NCBI RefSeq assembly: GCF_964340395.1
Contig: NC_135566.1
Coordinates: 20,228,797-20,292,796 of the forward strand
Direction: 5' to 3'
DNA from: Glandiceps talaboti
Lineage: Eukaryota; Hemichordata; Enteropneusta; Spengelidae
DNA length: 64,000 nucleotides
Made by a program: the position numbers and the translations under genes
Shown: one piece after another, positions 25,745-38,200 of the stretch
How positions within the stretch are numbered: position 1 is the first letter of the stretch
Layout of the letters: each line of letters begins with the position of its first letter
Notes under the pieces: generated by a model
Seen by the model: only the letters and a program-made list of their open reading frames with translations
Told to the model about the DNA's origin: nothing
The model's database searches: none

Positions 25745-26064
25745 CATTTCCTGGATATCACAAGCACATTTTATTATTTGTTTGATTTGATGCCATTAAT
25801 TTCTTTTAACTCATGTGATCTTCAGTCACATAGAAGGAAAGTGTTTGAGGGGGCCTGTGTATTCTATGAAGACATGTTTGGTTTTAGTCAGAACAGTTTA
25901 CAACTGGTGACTACTAGTTGTAATGTAATATGGTTGTATTTAAGTCCATATTGATAGTAAATTTGGACCTTGTCAAATTGTATCAGTGATTGTCACTTAT
26001 TTGTAAATTGGATTTCTGTTTTTGGTATTCAATTGATAATGTTTTCCTTTTCCTTTTTAATATT
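25745..26064 (-). repeat. 320-bp inverted repeat, right arm
   Basis: Partner of 25157-25476. The two arms could form a long hairpin or, if transcribed together, a 320-bp double-stranded RNA. No terminal duplication of the target was recognised at the outer ends, so a transposon origin is not shown. Confidence 0.95.
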
Positions 26065-26207
26065 GACATGCAATTTGTACATTTCCCGAAAGACAAACCT
26101 GTCAGTACAACAATCAGTGATAAAAACACATTTCCATGGCTGATAGGAACATAAAAGATTGCAAAATAAGAAACTTACACTTTCTATTCTTTTATTAACA
26201 TTCTCCT

Positions 26208-26386
26208 TTAGCTGTCTTCATTAATTCCAGTAATAGACATTCCTATGTGTGATGTGAAAAAAAAGGAAATCAAACATGATCAAATAAAGTGAACAGTAAA
26301 GTAACAGATATACATACCTATGGTATACCTTTTCTTCAATAAACTTTCTTCAGCAGCATCCATCAACGTTGATTTAATTGTGTGAC
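26208..26386 (-). CDS. Putative last two exons of an unknown - strand gene
   Basis: Exon 26318-26386 has a good acceptor (cttctctacttag) and donor (gtatgt) and reads HTIKSTLMDAAEESLLKKRY. Exon 26208-26242 follows after an acceptor cacacatag, completes the split codon as Gly and ends MSITGINEDS with TAA. An AATAAA lies within about 20 bases after the stop on the - strand. Phases agree and both borders are canonical. No family is recognised. Upstream exons would have to lie to the right, where satellite DNA begins at about 26515. Confidence 0.38.
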
Positions 26387-26514
26387 CTAAGTAGAGAAGA
26401 GAAATATAGTTTTACATGGATTATTTACATGTACAGTGATCCAACAACAGGAATTATATTTATAAACAAGTAAATTTAAGCCATTCCTGTACGCAAACCA
26501 GACTTATTTTCATC

Positions 26515-27632
26515 ATGAGTCTGCAGATTACCAGATTTGCAGCACGCGCTTCTGCATGTTCATTGATGATGTCCACAGCAGTCATATCACTGATGGCAAA
26601 TAGCTTAGATAGTTTGCAACCAACAAACACCAGATGTTTGATCAGTTTACAAACTGTAAGCTATTACATAGCCTGCAGAACAGCAGACATGTAAATGACA
26701 AGCATTTTATCACTGATCTCAAATAGCCGATGAAATCAGTTTGCAGTCAATGACGACAGTGTGTATTCACTGCTTAGCCAATGACCAACTAATTATCATG
26801 ACTTGATGGATTTGCTATCTGCAGTCCAGTATTCATTATAAGTTGGCAGAATACTGGATATGCAGCGCGCACTTGCACATATTCATCACTGATAGCCAGA
26901 GCAGTCATATCATTGATGGCAAATAGCTTAGATAGTTTGCCACCAACAAACACCAGATGTTTGATCAGTTTACAAACTGTAAGCTATTACATAGCCTGCA
27001 GAACAGCAGACATGTAAATGACAAGCATTTTATCACTGATCTCAAATAGCCGATGAAATCAGTTTGCAGTCAATGACGACTGTGTATTCACTGCTTAGCC
27101 AATGACCAACTAATTAGTACGACTTGGTGGATTTGCTATCTGCAGTCCAGTATTCATTATAAGTCGGCAGAATACTGGATATGCAGCGCGCACTTGCGCA
27201 TACTCATCGCTGATGGCCAGAGCAGTCATATCACTGATGGCAAATAGCTTAGATAGTTTGCAACCAACAAACACCAAATGTTTAATCAGTTTGCAAACTA
27301 TAAGCTATTACATAGCCTGCAGAACAGCAGACATGTAAATCATTTTATCACTGATTTCAAATAGCCGATGAAATCAGTTTGCAGTCAATGACGACAGTGT
27401 GTATTCACTGCATAGCCAATGACCAACTGATTATCACGACTTGGTGGATTTGCTATCTGCAGTCCAGTATTCATTATAAGTCGGCAGAATACTGGATATG
27501 CAGCGCGCACTTGCGCATACTCATCGCTGATGGCCAGAGCAGTCATATCACTGATGGCAAATAGCTTAGATAGTTTGCACCCAACAAACACCAAATGTTT
27601 AATCAGTTTGCAAACTATAAGCTATTACATAG
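26515..27632. repeat. About 321-bp satellite, left block
   Basis: Units containing 'ggcaaatagcttagatagtt' start near 26595, 26916, 27238 and 27557. The first copy is diverged and the others are closely similar. The block stops abruptly at 27632 within the unit, where the RTE-type LINE begins. A short ORF seen in several copies is a shadow of the repeat. Confidence 0.92.
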
Positions 27633-27787
27633 TCGTTCAACTCATATCTGAGTATTCGTGACCTCTGTGATGAAGCTTCTCCATTCATGGTGATTTTGAG
27701 CCTTGGTGTAGCAGCTATAAATTGATCTTCCTGTAAGAGTCACAATTCCATTTGTCTGCGAAGTTCCTGCCTACCTCTGCTTCTTTT

Positions 27788-28135
27788 TCACTCCACTTTA
27801 CCAAACATAATTAGTTTCTCCAGATTGTCTCCAACACGCCTTGCAATGTGACCAAAATACTTCAATTTTTGTCTCGCAACTGCATCAATGAGCTCGAGGT
27901 TGTTTTTTTCTCCAATTTCAAATAGGACACTTGCATTGGTCCTTTTGGGTGTCCACGGGATGCAAAGAAGCTTCCTCCAACACCACATCTCAAACGCTTC
28001 AATTTTCTTCTGATAAGCAGCACTGATAGTCCATGTTTCACACCCATATGTTGCAATTGGAAAAATCAGACAGGAGACTAGTCTGATTCTGGTACTGATA
28101 CTTCTGTTCTTCCAGATCTTGTTCATTGCATACAT
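27788..28135 (-). pseudogene. RTE-type RT C-terminal tail
   Basis: 115 codons with RIRLVSCLIFPIATYGCETW and CWRKLLCIPWTPKRTN, the hallmark region after the RT core in RTE elements (motif YGCETW). It is in a different frame from the RT core; the region between 28290 and 28135 is damaged. Confidence 0.82.
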
Positions 28136-28290
28136 TGATGTTGTTGCTATTGCAATTCTTCATCTTATTTCCATGGAGCATCCACCTTGGTTTGATATCA
28201 TGGACCCAAGGAAGTTGAACTGATCAATTACTTCAATTGGTTGGTTTCCTGCCTGAAAAGTTGGGTTTTCTTCCTGTTGGTTGACAATCA

Positions 28291-29194
28291 TCACCTTTGT
28301 TTTAAACTCACATTTAAGAAGAGAACAAACTTCTCACTCTCTATTCTTACTCTTTCAGTCAGAGTCTCTAGTTCACTTGCGCTGCTAGCTAACAGGGTAG
28401 TATCATCAGCATAACGTAAGTTGTTGATCGTTCTGCCTCCAATTGATATCCCACTGTCATAGTTTTCAAGGGCAAGTCGCGTGATGTATTCTGCATATGT
28501 ATTGAACAGATGAGGTGACAGTATACATCCTTGTCGTACCCCTTGCTCGATGTTAAACCAGTCAGTGTTACTGCATGCAGTTCTCACTGTCGATTCCTGA
28601 TGTTCGTAGAGTGTCCTGATCATTTCTATGACATGTTTTGGGAAGCCCATTGATATCAAGGCTATCCAGAGTTTTTGGTGCTGGACAGTATCAAACGCTT
28701 TAGAATAGTTGATGAAGCACATGTACACCGGGAAGTTGAATTCCATAGCCTTCTCCATTATATTTCTGATGTTTGCTATCTGGTCTATTGTGCCTCTTCC
28801 TTTCACAAAACCTGCCTGCTCTGGGGAATCTCACGACACATGTACTGCTTCATCCTCTCTACAATGACATATTGCAGGATCTTGCTTGCATGCGAAATCA
28901 GAGAGATGGTTCTGTTGTTTTACATTCTCGAGTGTCGCCTTTCTTGGGAAGTGGTAGAAATACTGATCTTGTCCAATCTTTTGGCTATGTCTTATCTTTC
29001 CAGATCAGGTTGCATAATTTATGCATCACATTCACTCCCTCCTCTCCAGCTTCCTTAAACAGCTCTGCAGGAATATCATCACAGCCTGGAGCAGCCTTTC
29101 CTGTTTGCATTTTCTTTATTGCCTGGACCACTTCTGATCTTAGTAGGTAAGGTTCCTCTTCCTCAATCTCGATTGGTTCTGATGTACCTCCCAA
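28291..29194 (-). pseudogene. RTE-type reverse transcriptase, frameshifted
   Basis: 29194-28985 carries the RT motif EVVQAIKKMQTGKAAPG and DDIPAELF. The frame is lost between 28985 and 28806. 28806-28291 carries INYSKAFDTVQHQKLW, QGVRQGCILSPHLFN and LRYADDTTLL (active-site YADD at about 28398-28424). At least two frameshifts are needed to read it through. Confidence 0.85.
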
Positions 29195-29239
29195 ACCATC
29201 TCTACTAGCATACAGTCCTTGGCAGTACTGCTTCCACCT

Positions 29240-29701
29240 TTACTTGATTTGGTCATCCTCAGTTAGAATTTCATCATCTTCATCCTTAACTACATTTAGC
29301 TTTGGTGTTTTCTTTACAGCTTTAAAAAGATCTCTGGAGTGATTGGTAGAAGAGTGTGACTCAACCTCCTCGCATTTCTTCTCAAGGAAAGCCTGTTTAT
29401 CTTGTCTGGTCTTCCATTGAATTCTCCTACTCAGATCTTTGTATTGCCTTCTGTCCTTCTCTGATTGAATGCCTCTCGCCTTTATTATCACCCGTCTTTC
29501 ATCTGCTAGTTTGCCAACTTCATCTGATAGCCATGGTGAATGCGATTTCCTAGGTTTTGGCAAGTTCTTATGTGCTGCTCCAGAGATACATTCCTTTGTC
29601 TGCTCCCATAGTTTATTAGGAGTCCATTCTTCTTCCTTTTCAAGCAGTACTTGGAAAGAATTCCTTACTTCTATTCTGTATTGATCATTTATCTGCTTCA
29701 C
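29240..29701 (-). pseudogene. RTE-type linker between endonuclease and RT
   Basis: Open for 153 codons, rich in Lys and Glu, with WLSDEVGKLADERR near residue 57. This is the standard linker of RTE polyproteins and would be continuous with the endonuclease and RT in an intact copy. Confidence 0.7.
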
Positions 29702-29708
29702 ATCATAT

Positions 29709-30425
29709 CTACGTGGGAGTATCTCCTTTGATAGACTTCAGTTTGGTTCGAATTTCAGCTACAAGTAGTTGATGATCTGACCCACAATATGCTCCAGGGT
29801 ATGTTCTTGTTACCTTTATGCTTGACCTCCATCTTCTTCTAATTAAGATGTAGTCTATTTGATTTCTGGTTTTCCCATCTGGTGAGACCCAGGTGTCTAG
29901 TCTCCTCGGGTGCTGCTGGAATATGGTGTTGGTTACAGTCAGTTCATTTTCATTGCAGAAATCAATTAGCCTTTCACCTCTCTCATTAGCTTTGCCCAAT
30001 CCAAACTTTCCAAGAGCAATGTTGCTTTCAAAGTCATTCCCAACTTTGGCATTGAAATCCCCTTAGATGATGGTAATGTCTCTACTAGGAATTTTGTTGA
30101 TAGTTTCCTGGAGCTCGTGGTAGGAGCCAATTTCTTCATCATCTGCTGTCGAGGTTGGTGCGTAGACTTGTACTAGGGAAATATTGAAATATTGGGTTGT
30201 ATCTGAGGACGTATTTTGCTGCCTCCCTTGACAGGATGAAGCCTACTCCATTCCTCCGTAGTGTGTCTAAGCCAGAGAAGTAGATAGTATGACTGTCATC
30301 TAGAGAGAAATGCCCCTTTCCAGTCCATCTAACGTCTGCCAAGCCACAGATAGGAACATTACATCTCTCCATTTCCTTTTTCACTATGTGCACCTTGCTA
30401 GGATCTGTCATGTTTCTCACATTCC
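29709..30425 (-). pseudogene. RTE-type apurinic endonuclease-like domain
   Basis: It begins MRNMTDPSKVHIVKKEMERC. ADVRWTGKGHF carries the first catalytic acidic position as Asp rather than the usual Glu. VQVYAPTS and GDFNAKVG follow in another frame, after a frameshift near 30190 and an in-frame TAA at about 30065. NQIDYILI and SDHQLLVAE finish the domain. The enzyme nicks target DNA to prime reverse transcription. The two breaks and the E-to-D change make it inactive. Confidence 0.82.
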
Positions 30426-31057
30426 ATGTGCCAATACGTTTGCAGCTCCTTAGATTCCTTTTTTTTCTTTAGTCGGGTCCCTTCCATCAGCCTCTACAGC
30501 GTCATCACAGGACCTTCCAGCAGGACATGGTTGTTGCCCCTTACTTTCCCCTCTGGGTCCAGAGGTATCACCTTGGTTTGCAAGGCTAGTGACTGTCCCA
30601 CTACTTGAGCACTTCATCATTAAGGTTGTCTTGGGAAAATAGTGAAGTGGGTTCCTGTTTCCTTTTTCACCCGTAGTAGTCCTCTAACTGGACCAGTGAT
30701 TGTCAGCCGTTGTCATCTGAAACAAGATCATCCGCCTGCCAAATTCCCTCAAATCTGCAGTTGGCTGAAGCTTTACCACAAAACGAGAGTACATCAGTGC
30801 TGCTTGCACGCTGACTGCCACCTTGCGACGCGAGTCCACCTTTAGATAGTATTTCCTCTACCTTGTTGATAGTATTTCCTCTACCCTGGTGACCGAACCC
30901 TCTCAGAAAAACTGAGTTGGTCAGGTTATTTATCGCCGCCCGATGCTCGGCAGTAGTGTTACTGGCTGTACTGATTCACCTGCGGAGTTTGCGCCGAGTG
31001 TCACACCTCAGTAACAGCAATAACCTTTAACCTCCAGGTCAAGGAACTCACTGGCCA

Positions 31058-32269
31058 GAGATGAGATCAGTTTGCAGTCAATGATGACAGCGTGTATTCA
31101 CTGCTTAGCCAATGACCAACTAATTATCATGACTTGGTGGATTTCCTATCTGCAGTCCAGTATTCATTATAAGCTTGTAGATTACTGGATATGCAGCGCG
31201 CACTTGCACATATTCATCGCTGATGGCCAGAGCAGTCATATCACTTATGGCAAATAGCTTAGATAGTTTGTAACCAACAAACACCAAATGTTTGATCAGT
31301 TTACAAATTATAAGCTATTACATAGCCTGCAGAACAGCAGACATATAAATCATTTTATCACTGATTTCAAATAGCCGATGAAATCAGTTCACTGCATAGC
31401 CAATGACCAACTAATTATCACGACTTGGTGGATTTGCTATCTGCAGTCCAGTATTCATTATAAGTTGGCAGAATACTGGATATGCAGCGCGCACTTGCAC
31501 ATATTCATCGCTGATGGCCAGAGCAGTCATATCACTGGTGGCAAACAGCTTAGATAGTTTGCAACCAACAAACACCAGATGTTTGATCAGTTTACAAACT
31601 GTAAGCTATTACATAGCCTGCAGAACAGCAGACATGTAAATGACAAGCATTTTATCACTGATCTCAAATAGCCGATGAAATCAGTTTGCAGTCAATGACG
31701 ACAGTGTGTATTCACTGCTTAGCCAATGACCAACTAATTAGTACGACTTGGTGGATTTGCTATCTGCAGTCCAGTATTCATTATAAGTTGGCAGAATACT
31801 GGATATGCAGCGCGCACTTGCACATATTCATCGCTGATGGCTAGAGCAGTCATTTCACTGATGGCAAATAGCTTAGATAGTTTGCAACCAACAAACACCA
31901 GATGTTTGATCAGTTTACAAACTATAAGCTATTACATAGCCTGCAGAACAGCAGACATGTAAATGACAAGCATTTTATCACTGATCTCAAATAGCCGATG
32001 AAATCAGTTTGCAGTCAATTACGACAGTGTGTATTCACTGCTTAGCCAATGACCAACTAATTAGTACGACTTGGTGGATTTGCTATCTGCAGTCCAGTAT
32101 TCATTATAAGTTGGCAGAATACTGGATATGCAGCGCGCACTTGCACATACTCATCGCTGATGGCTAGAGCAGTCATTTCACTGATGGCAAATAGCTTAGA
32201 TAGTTTGCAACTAACAAACACCAGATGTTTGATCAGTTTACAAACTACAAGCTATTACATAGCCTGCAG
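31058..32269. repeat. About 321-bp satellite, right block
   Basis: Same unit as 26515-27632, resuming at 'gatcagtttgcagtcaatg'. Copies start near 31248, 31540, 31862 and 32184. The second unit has a deletion of about 25 bp (at about 31388). The block ends inside a unit at 32269, where the 45-bp array starts. Confidence 0.92.
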
Positions 32270-35200
32270 AACTGTTTGTTTTAGTTTGTTCGTTTATTCC
32301 ATGTCTTTTATCAGAACTGTTTGTTTCACATTTGTTTACTTCATGTCTTTTATCACAACGTATGTTTCAGTTTGTTTATTTACTTCATGTCTTTTATCAC
32401 AACTGTTTGTTTCAGTTTGTTTACTTCATGTCTTTAATCAGATCTGTTTGTTTCAGTTTGTTTACTTCATGTCTTTTATCACAACTGTTTGTTTCAGTTT
32501 CTTTGTTTGTTTACTCCATGTCTTTTATCAGAACTGTTTGTTTCAGTTTATTTACTCCACGTCTTTTATTACAACTGTTTGTTTGTTGTTTGTTTGTTTA
32601 CGCCATGTCTTTTATCACAACTGTTTGTTTCAGTTTCTTTGTTTGTTTACTCCATGTCTTTTATCAGAACTGTTTGTTGTTTGTTTACTCCATGTCTTTT
32701 ATCAGAACTGTTTGTTTCACATTTGTTTCTTTACTTCATGTCTTTTATCACAAGTGTTTGTTTCAGTTTGTTTACTTCATGTCTTTAATCAGATCTGTTT
32801 GTTTCAGTTTGTTTGTTTACTCCATGTCTTTTATCACAACTGTTTGTTTCATTGTTTGTTTATTTCATGTCTTTTATCAGAACTGTTTGTTTCAGTTTGT
32901 TTGTTTGTTTACGCCATGTCTTTTATCACAACTGTTTGTTTCATTGTTTGTTTATTTCATGTCTTTTATCAGAACTGTTTGTTTCAGTTTGTTTGTTTGT
33001 TTACGCCATGTCTTTTATCAGAACTGTTTGTTTCAGTTTGTTTGTTTGTTTACGCAATGTCTTTTATCACAACTGTTTGTTTCAGTTTGATTGTTTACTC
33101 CATGTCTTTTATCACAACTGTTTGTTTGTTTACTTCATGTCTTTTATCACAACTGTTTGTTTCACATATTGTTTGTTTATTTACTCCATGTCTTTTATCA
33201 GAACTGTTTATTTGTTTACTTCATGTCTTTTATCACAACTGATTGTTTCACTTTTGTTTGTTTACTTCATGTCCTTTATCAGAACTATTAGTTTGTTTGT
33301 TTCGTTACTCCACATGTTTTATCACAACTGTTTGTTTAAGTTTGTTTTATTTACTCCACTGTAGTTTATCACAACTGTTTGTTTGTTTACTTTGTCTTTT
33401 ATCACAACTGTTTGTTTGTTTACTCCATGTCTTTTATCAGAACTGTTTTGTTTCAGTTTATTTACTCCATGTCTTTTATCAGAACTGTTTGTTTCAGTTT
33501 GTTTAGTTACTCCATGTCTTTCATCACAACTGTTTGTTTCAGTTTGATTGTTTGTTTACTCCATGTCTTTTATCAGAACTGTTTGTTTATGTACTTCATG
33601 TCTTTTATCACAACTGTTTGTTTCAGTTTGTTTGATTGTTTACTTCATGTCTTTTATCAGAACTGTTTGTTTCAGTTTGTTTAGTTACTCCATGTCTTTC
33701 ATCACAACTGTTTGTTTCAGTTTGATTGTTTGTTTACTCCATGTCTTTTATCAGAACTGTTTGTTTCATTGTTTGTTTATCAGAACTGTTTGTTTTCAGT
33801 TTGATTGTTTACTTCATGTCTTTAATCAGATGTTTGTTTTCAGTTTGATTGTTTACTTCATGTCTTTTATCACAACTGTTTCTTTCAGTTTGATTGTTTG
33901 TTTACTCCATGTCTTTTATCAGAACTGTTTGTTTCAGTTTGTTTGTTTGTTTACGCAATGTCTTTTATCACAACTGTTTGTTTCAGTTTGATTGTTTACT
34001 CCATGTCTTTTATCACAACTGTTTGTTTCACATATTGTTTGTTTATTTACTCCATGTCTTTTATCACAACTGTTTATTTGTTTACTTCATGTCTTTTATC
34101 ACAACTGATTGTTTCACTTTTGTTTGTTTACTTCATGTCCTTTATCAGAACTATTAGATTGTTTGTTTCGTTACTCCACATGTTTTATCACAACTGTTTG
34201 TTTAAGTTTGTTTTATTTACTCCACTGTAGTTTATCAGAACTGTTTGTTTGTTTACTACATACCTTTTATCACAACTGTTTGTTTCAGTTTTGTTTGTTT
34301 CAGTTTGTTTGTTTACTCCATGCCTTTTATCAGAACTGTTTGTTTTCAGTTTGATTGTTTACTTCATGTCTTTTATCACAACTGTTTCTTTCAGTTTGAT
34401 TGTTTGTTTACTCCATGTCTTTTATCAGAACTGTTTGTTTCAGTTTCTTTACTCCATGTCTTTCATCAAAACTGTTTAAGTTTGTTTTATTTACTCCACT
34501 GTCGTTTATCAGAACTGTTTGTTTATTTACTCCATACCTTTTAACACAACTGTTCGTTTCAGTTTGTTTATTTACTCCATGTCTTTTATCAGAACTGTTT
34601 GTTTCAGTTTATTTGTTTACTTCATGTCTTTTATTACTGTTTGTTTCAGTTTATTTACTCCGTCTTTTATCAGAACTGTTTTGTTTCAGTTTATTTACTC
34701 CATGTCTTTTAGCAGAACTGTTTGTTTCAGTTTGTTTATTTACTCCATGTCTTTTATCACAACTGTTTGTTTCAGTTTGTTTATTTCATGTCTTTTATCA
34801 CAACTGTTTGTTTCAGTTTGTTTGTTTACTCCATGTCTTTTATCACAACTGTTTGTTTCAGTTTGTTTGTTTACTCCATGTCTTTTATCAGAACTGTTTG
34901 TTTATTTACTCCATGTCTTTTATCACAACTGTTTGTTTATTTACTCCATGTCTTTTATCACAACTGTTTGTTTCAGTTTATTTGTTTACTCCATGTCTTT
35001 TATCAGAACTGTTTGTTTCAGTTTGTTTATTTCATGTCTTTTATCACAACTGTTTGTTTCAGTTTGTTTATTTACTCCATGTCTTTTATCACAACTGTTT
35101 GTTTCAGTTTATTTGTTTACTCCATGTCTTTTATCAGAACTGTTTGTTTATTTACTCCATGTCTTTTATCACAACTGTTTGTTTATTTACTCCATGTCTT

Positions 35201-38200
35201 TTATCACAACTGTTTGTTTCAGTTTGTTTATTTCATGTCTTTTATCACAACTGTTTGTTTCAGTTTGTTTGTTTACTCCATACCTTTTAACACAACTGTT
35301 TGTTTCAGTTTGTTTATTTACTCCATGTCTTTTATCAGAACTGTTTGTTTCAGTTTGTTTGTTTACTCCATGTCTTTTATCACAACTGTTTGTTTCAGTT
35401 TGTTTATTTCATGTCTTTTATCACAACTGTTTGTTTCAGTTTGTTTGTTTGTTTACTTCATGTCTTTTATTACAACTGTTTGTTTCAGTTTATTTACTCC
35501 ATGTCTTTTATCAGAACTGTTTGTTTCTGTTTGTTTGTTTACTTCATGTCTTTTATTACAACTGTTTGTTTCAGTTTATTTACTCCATGTCTTTTATCAG
35601 AACTGTTTGTTTCAGTTTGTTTATTTACTCCATGTCTTTTATCACAACTGTTTGTTTCAGTTTATTTACTCCATGTCTTTTATCAGAACTGTTTGTTTCT
35701 GTTTGTTTGTTTACTTCATGTCTTTTATTACAACTGTTTGTTTCAGTTTGTTTAGTTACTCCATGTCTTTCATCACAACTGTTTGTTTGTTTACTTCATG
35801 TCTTTTATCACAACTGTTTTTTTGTTTACTCCGTCTTTTATCAGAACTGTTTTTTGTTTACTTCATTTTTTATCAGAACTGTTTGTTTCAGTTTGTTTGA
35901 TTGTTTACTTCATGTCTTTTATCAGAACTGTTTGTTTCAGTTTGTTTATTTACTCCATGTCTTTTATCACAAGTGTTTGTTTCAGTTTGTTTATTTACTC
36001 CATGCCTTTTATCACAACTGTTTGTTTCAGTTTGTTTATTTACTCCATGCCTTTTATCACAACTGTTTGTTTCAGTTTGTTTGTTTACTCCATGTCTTTT
36101 ATTACAACTGTTTGTTTCAGTTTATTTGTTTGTTTATTTACTCCATGTCTTTTATCAGAACTGTTTGTTTCAGTTTGTTTATTTACTCCATGTCTTTTAT
36201 CACAACTGTTTGTTTCAGTTTGTTTATTTCATGTCTTTTATCACAACTGTTTGTTTCAGTTTGTTTGTTTGTTTACTTCATGTCTTTTATTACAACTGTT
36301 TGTTTCAGTTTATTTACTCCATGTCTTTTATCAGAACTGTTTGTTTCAGTTTGTTTGTTTGTTTACTTCGTCTTTTATTACAACTGTTTGTTTCAGTTTG
36401 TTTATTTACTCAATGTCTTTCATCACAACTGTTTTTTTGCTTACTCCGTCTTTTATCACAACTGTTTGTTTCAGTTTATTTACTCCGTCTTTTATCAGAA
36501 CTGTTTGTTTCAGTTTGTTTACTCCATGTCTTTTATCAGAACTGTTTGTTTCAGTTTATTTACTCCGTCTTTTATCAGAACTGTTTGTTTCAGTTTATTT
36601 ACTCCGTCTTTTATCACAACTGTTTGTTTCAGTTTGTTTATTTACTCCATGTCTTTTATCACAACTGTTTGTTTCAGTTTGTTTGTTTACTCCATGTCTT
36701 TTATCACAACTGTTTGTTTCAGTTTGTTTGTTTGTTTACTTCATGCCTTTTATTACAACTGTTTGTTTCAGTTTGTTTGTTTACTCCATGTCTTTTATCA
36801 CAACTGTTTGTTTGTTTACTTTGTCTTTTATCACAACTGTTTTTTTGTTTACTCCATGTCTTTCATCACAACTGTTTGTTTGTTTACTCCATGTCTTTTA
36901 TCACAACTGTTTGTTTGTTTACTTTGTCTTTTATCACAACTGTTTGTTTGTTTACTCCATGTCTTTTATCAGAACTGTTTGTTTCAGTTTATTTACTCCA
37001 TGTCTTTTATCACAACTGTTTGTTTCAGTTTGTTTATTTACTCCATGTCTGTTATCACAACTGTTTGTTTCAGTTTATTTGTTTACTCCATGTCTTTTAT
37101 CACAACTGTTTGTTTGTTTACTTTGTCTTTTATCACAACTGTTTTTTTGTTTACTCCATGTCTTTCATCACAACTGTTTGTTTGTTTACTCCATGTCTTT
37201 TATCACAACTGTTTGTTTGTTTACTTTGTCTTTAACACAACTGTTTGTTTGTTTACTCCATGTCTTTTATCAGAACTGTTTGTTTCAGTTTATTTACTCC
37301 ATGCCTTTTATCACAACTGTTTGTTTATTTACTCCATGTCTTTTATCAGAACTGTTTGTTTCAGTTTGTTTATTTACTCCATGTCTTTTATCACAACTGT
37401 TTGTTTCAGTTTGTTTGTTTACTCCATGCCTTTTATCACAACTGTTTGTTTCAGTTTGTTTATTTCATGTCTTTTATCACAACTGTTTGTTTCAGTTTGT
37501 TTGTTTACTCCATGTCTTTTATCACAACTGTTTGTTTCACAGATTGTTTGTTTATTTACTCCATGTCTTTCATCACAACTGTTTGTTTATTTACTTCATC
37601 TCTTTTATTACAACTGTTTGTTTCAGTTTGTTTGTTTACTCCATGTCTTTTATCACAACTGTTTTTTTGTTTACTTCATTTTTTATCAGAACTGTTTGTT
37701 TCAGTTTGTTTGTTTGTTTACTTCATGTCTTTTATTGCAACTGTTTGTTTCAGTTTCTTTGTTTACTCCATGTCTTTTATCACAACTGTTTGTTTCACAG
37801 ATTGTTTGTTTGTTTACTCCATGTCTTTCATCACAACTGTTTGTTTATGTACTTCATGTCTTTTATCACAACTGTTTGTTTCAGTTTCTTTGTTTACTCC
37901 ATGTCTTTTATCACAACTGTTTGTTTATTTACTTCATGTCTTTTATCACAACTGTTTGTTTCAGTTTGTTTGTTTACTTCATGTCTTTTATCACAACTGT
38001 TTGTTTCAGTTTCTTTGTTTACTCCATGTCTTTTATCACAACTGTTTGTTTATTTACTTCATGTCTTTTATCACAACTGTTTGTTTCAGTTTCTTTGTTT
38101 ACTCCATGTCTTTTATCACAACTGTTTGTTTATATACTTCATGTCTTTTATCACAACTGTTTGTTTGTTTACGCAATGTCTTTTATCACAACTGTTTGTT

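Larger units (their letters stand above)
27633..31057 (-). mobile_element. RTE-type non-LTR retrotransposon, degenerate
   Basis: On the - strand: a 5' region (31057 to about 30430), an endonuclease (to about 29709), a linker, the reverse transcriptase (to about 28290) and a C-terminal tail to 27788, then a short 3' region containing 'agaagcttcatcacagaggt', typical of RTE elements. The order and the motifs (VRWTGKG, GDFNAKVG, SDHQLL, KAFDTV, YADD) fit the RTE/BovB-like group, whose copies are often annotated as craniofacial development protein 2-like. Stops and frameshifts show it is inactive. It interrupts the 321-bp satellite. Confidence 0.87.

Noticed and set aside
28675-29150. + strand ORFs of 125-127 codons opposite the RTE-type LINE
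   Set aside because: No motif, and they overlap the RT on the other strand, which has the YADD and other motifs.
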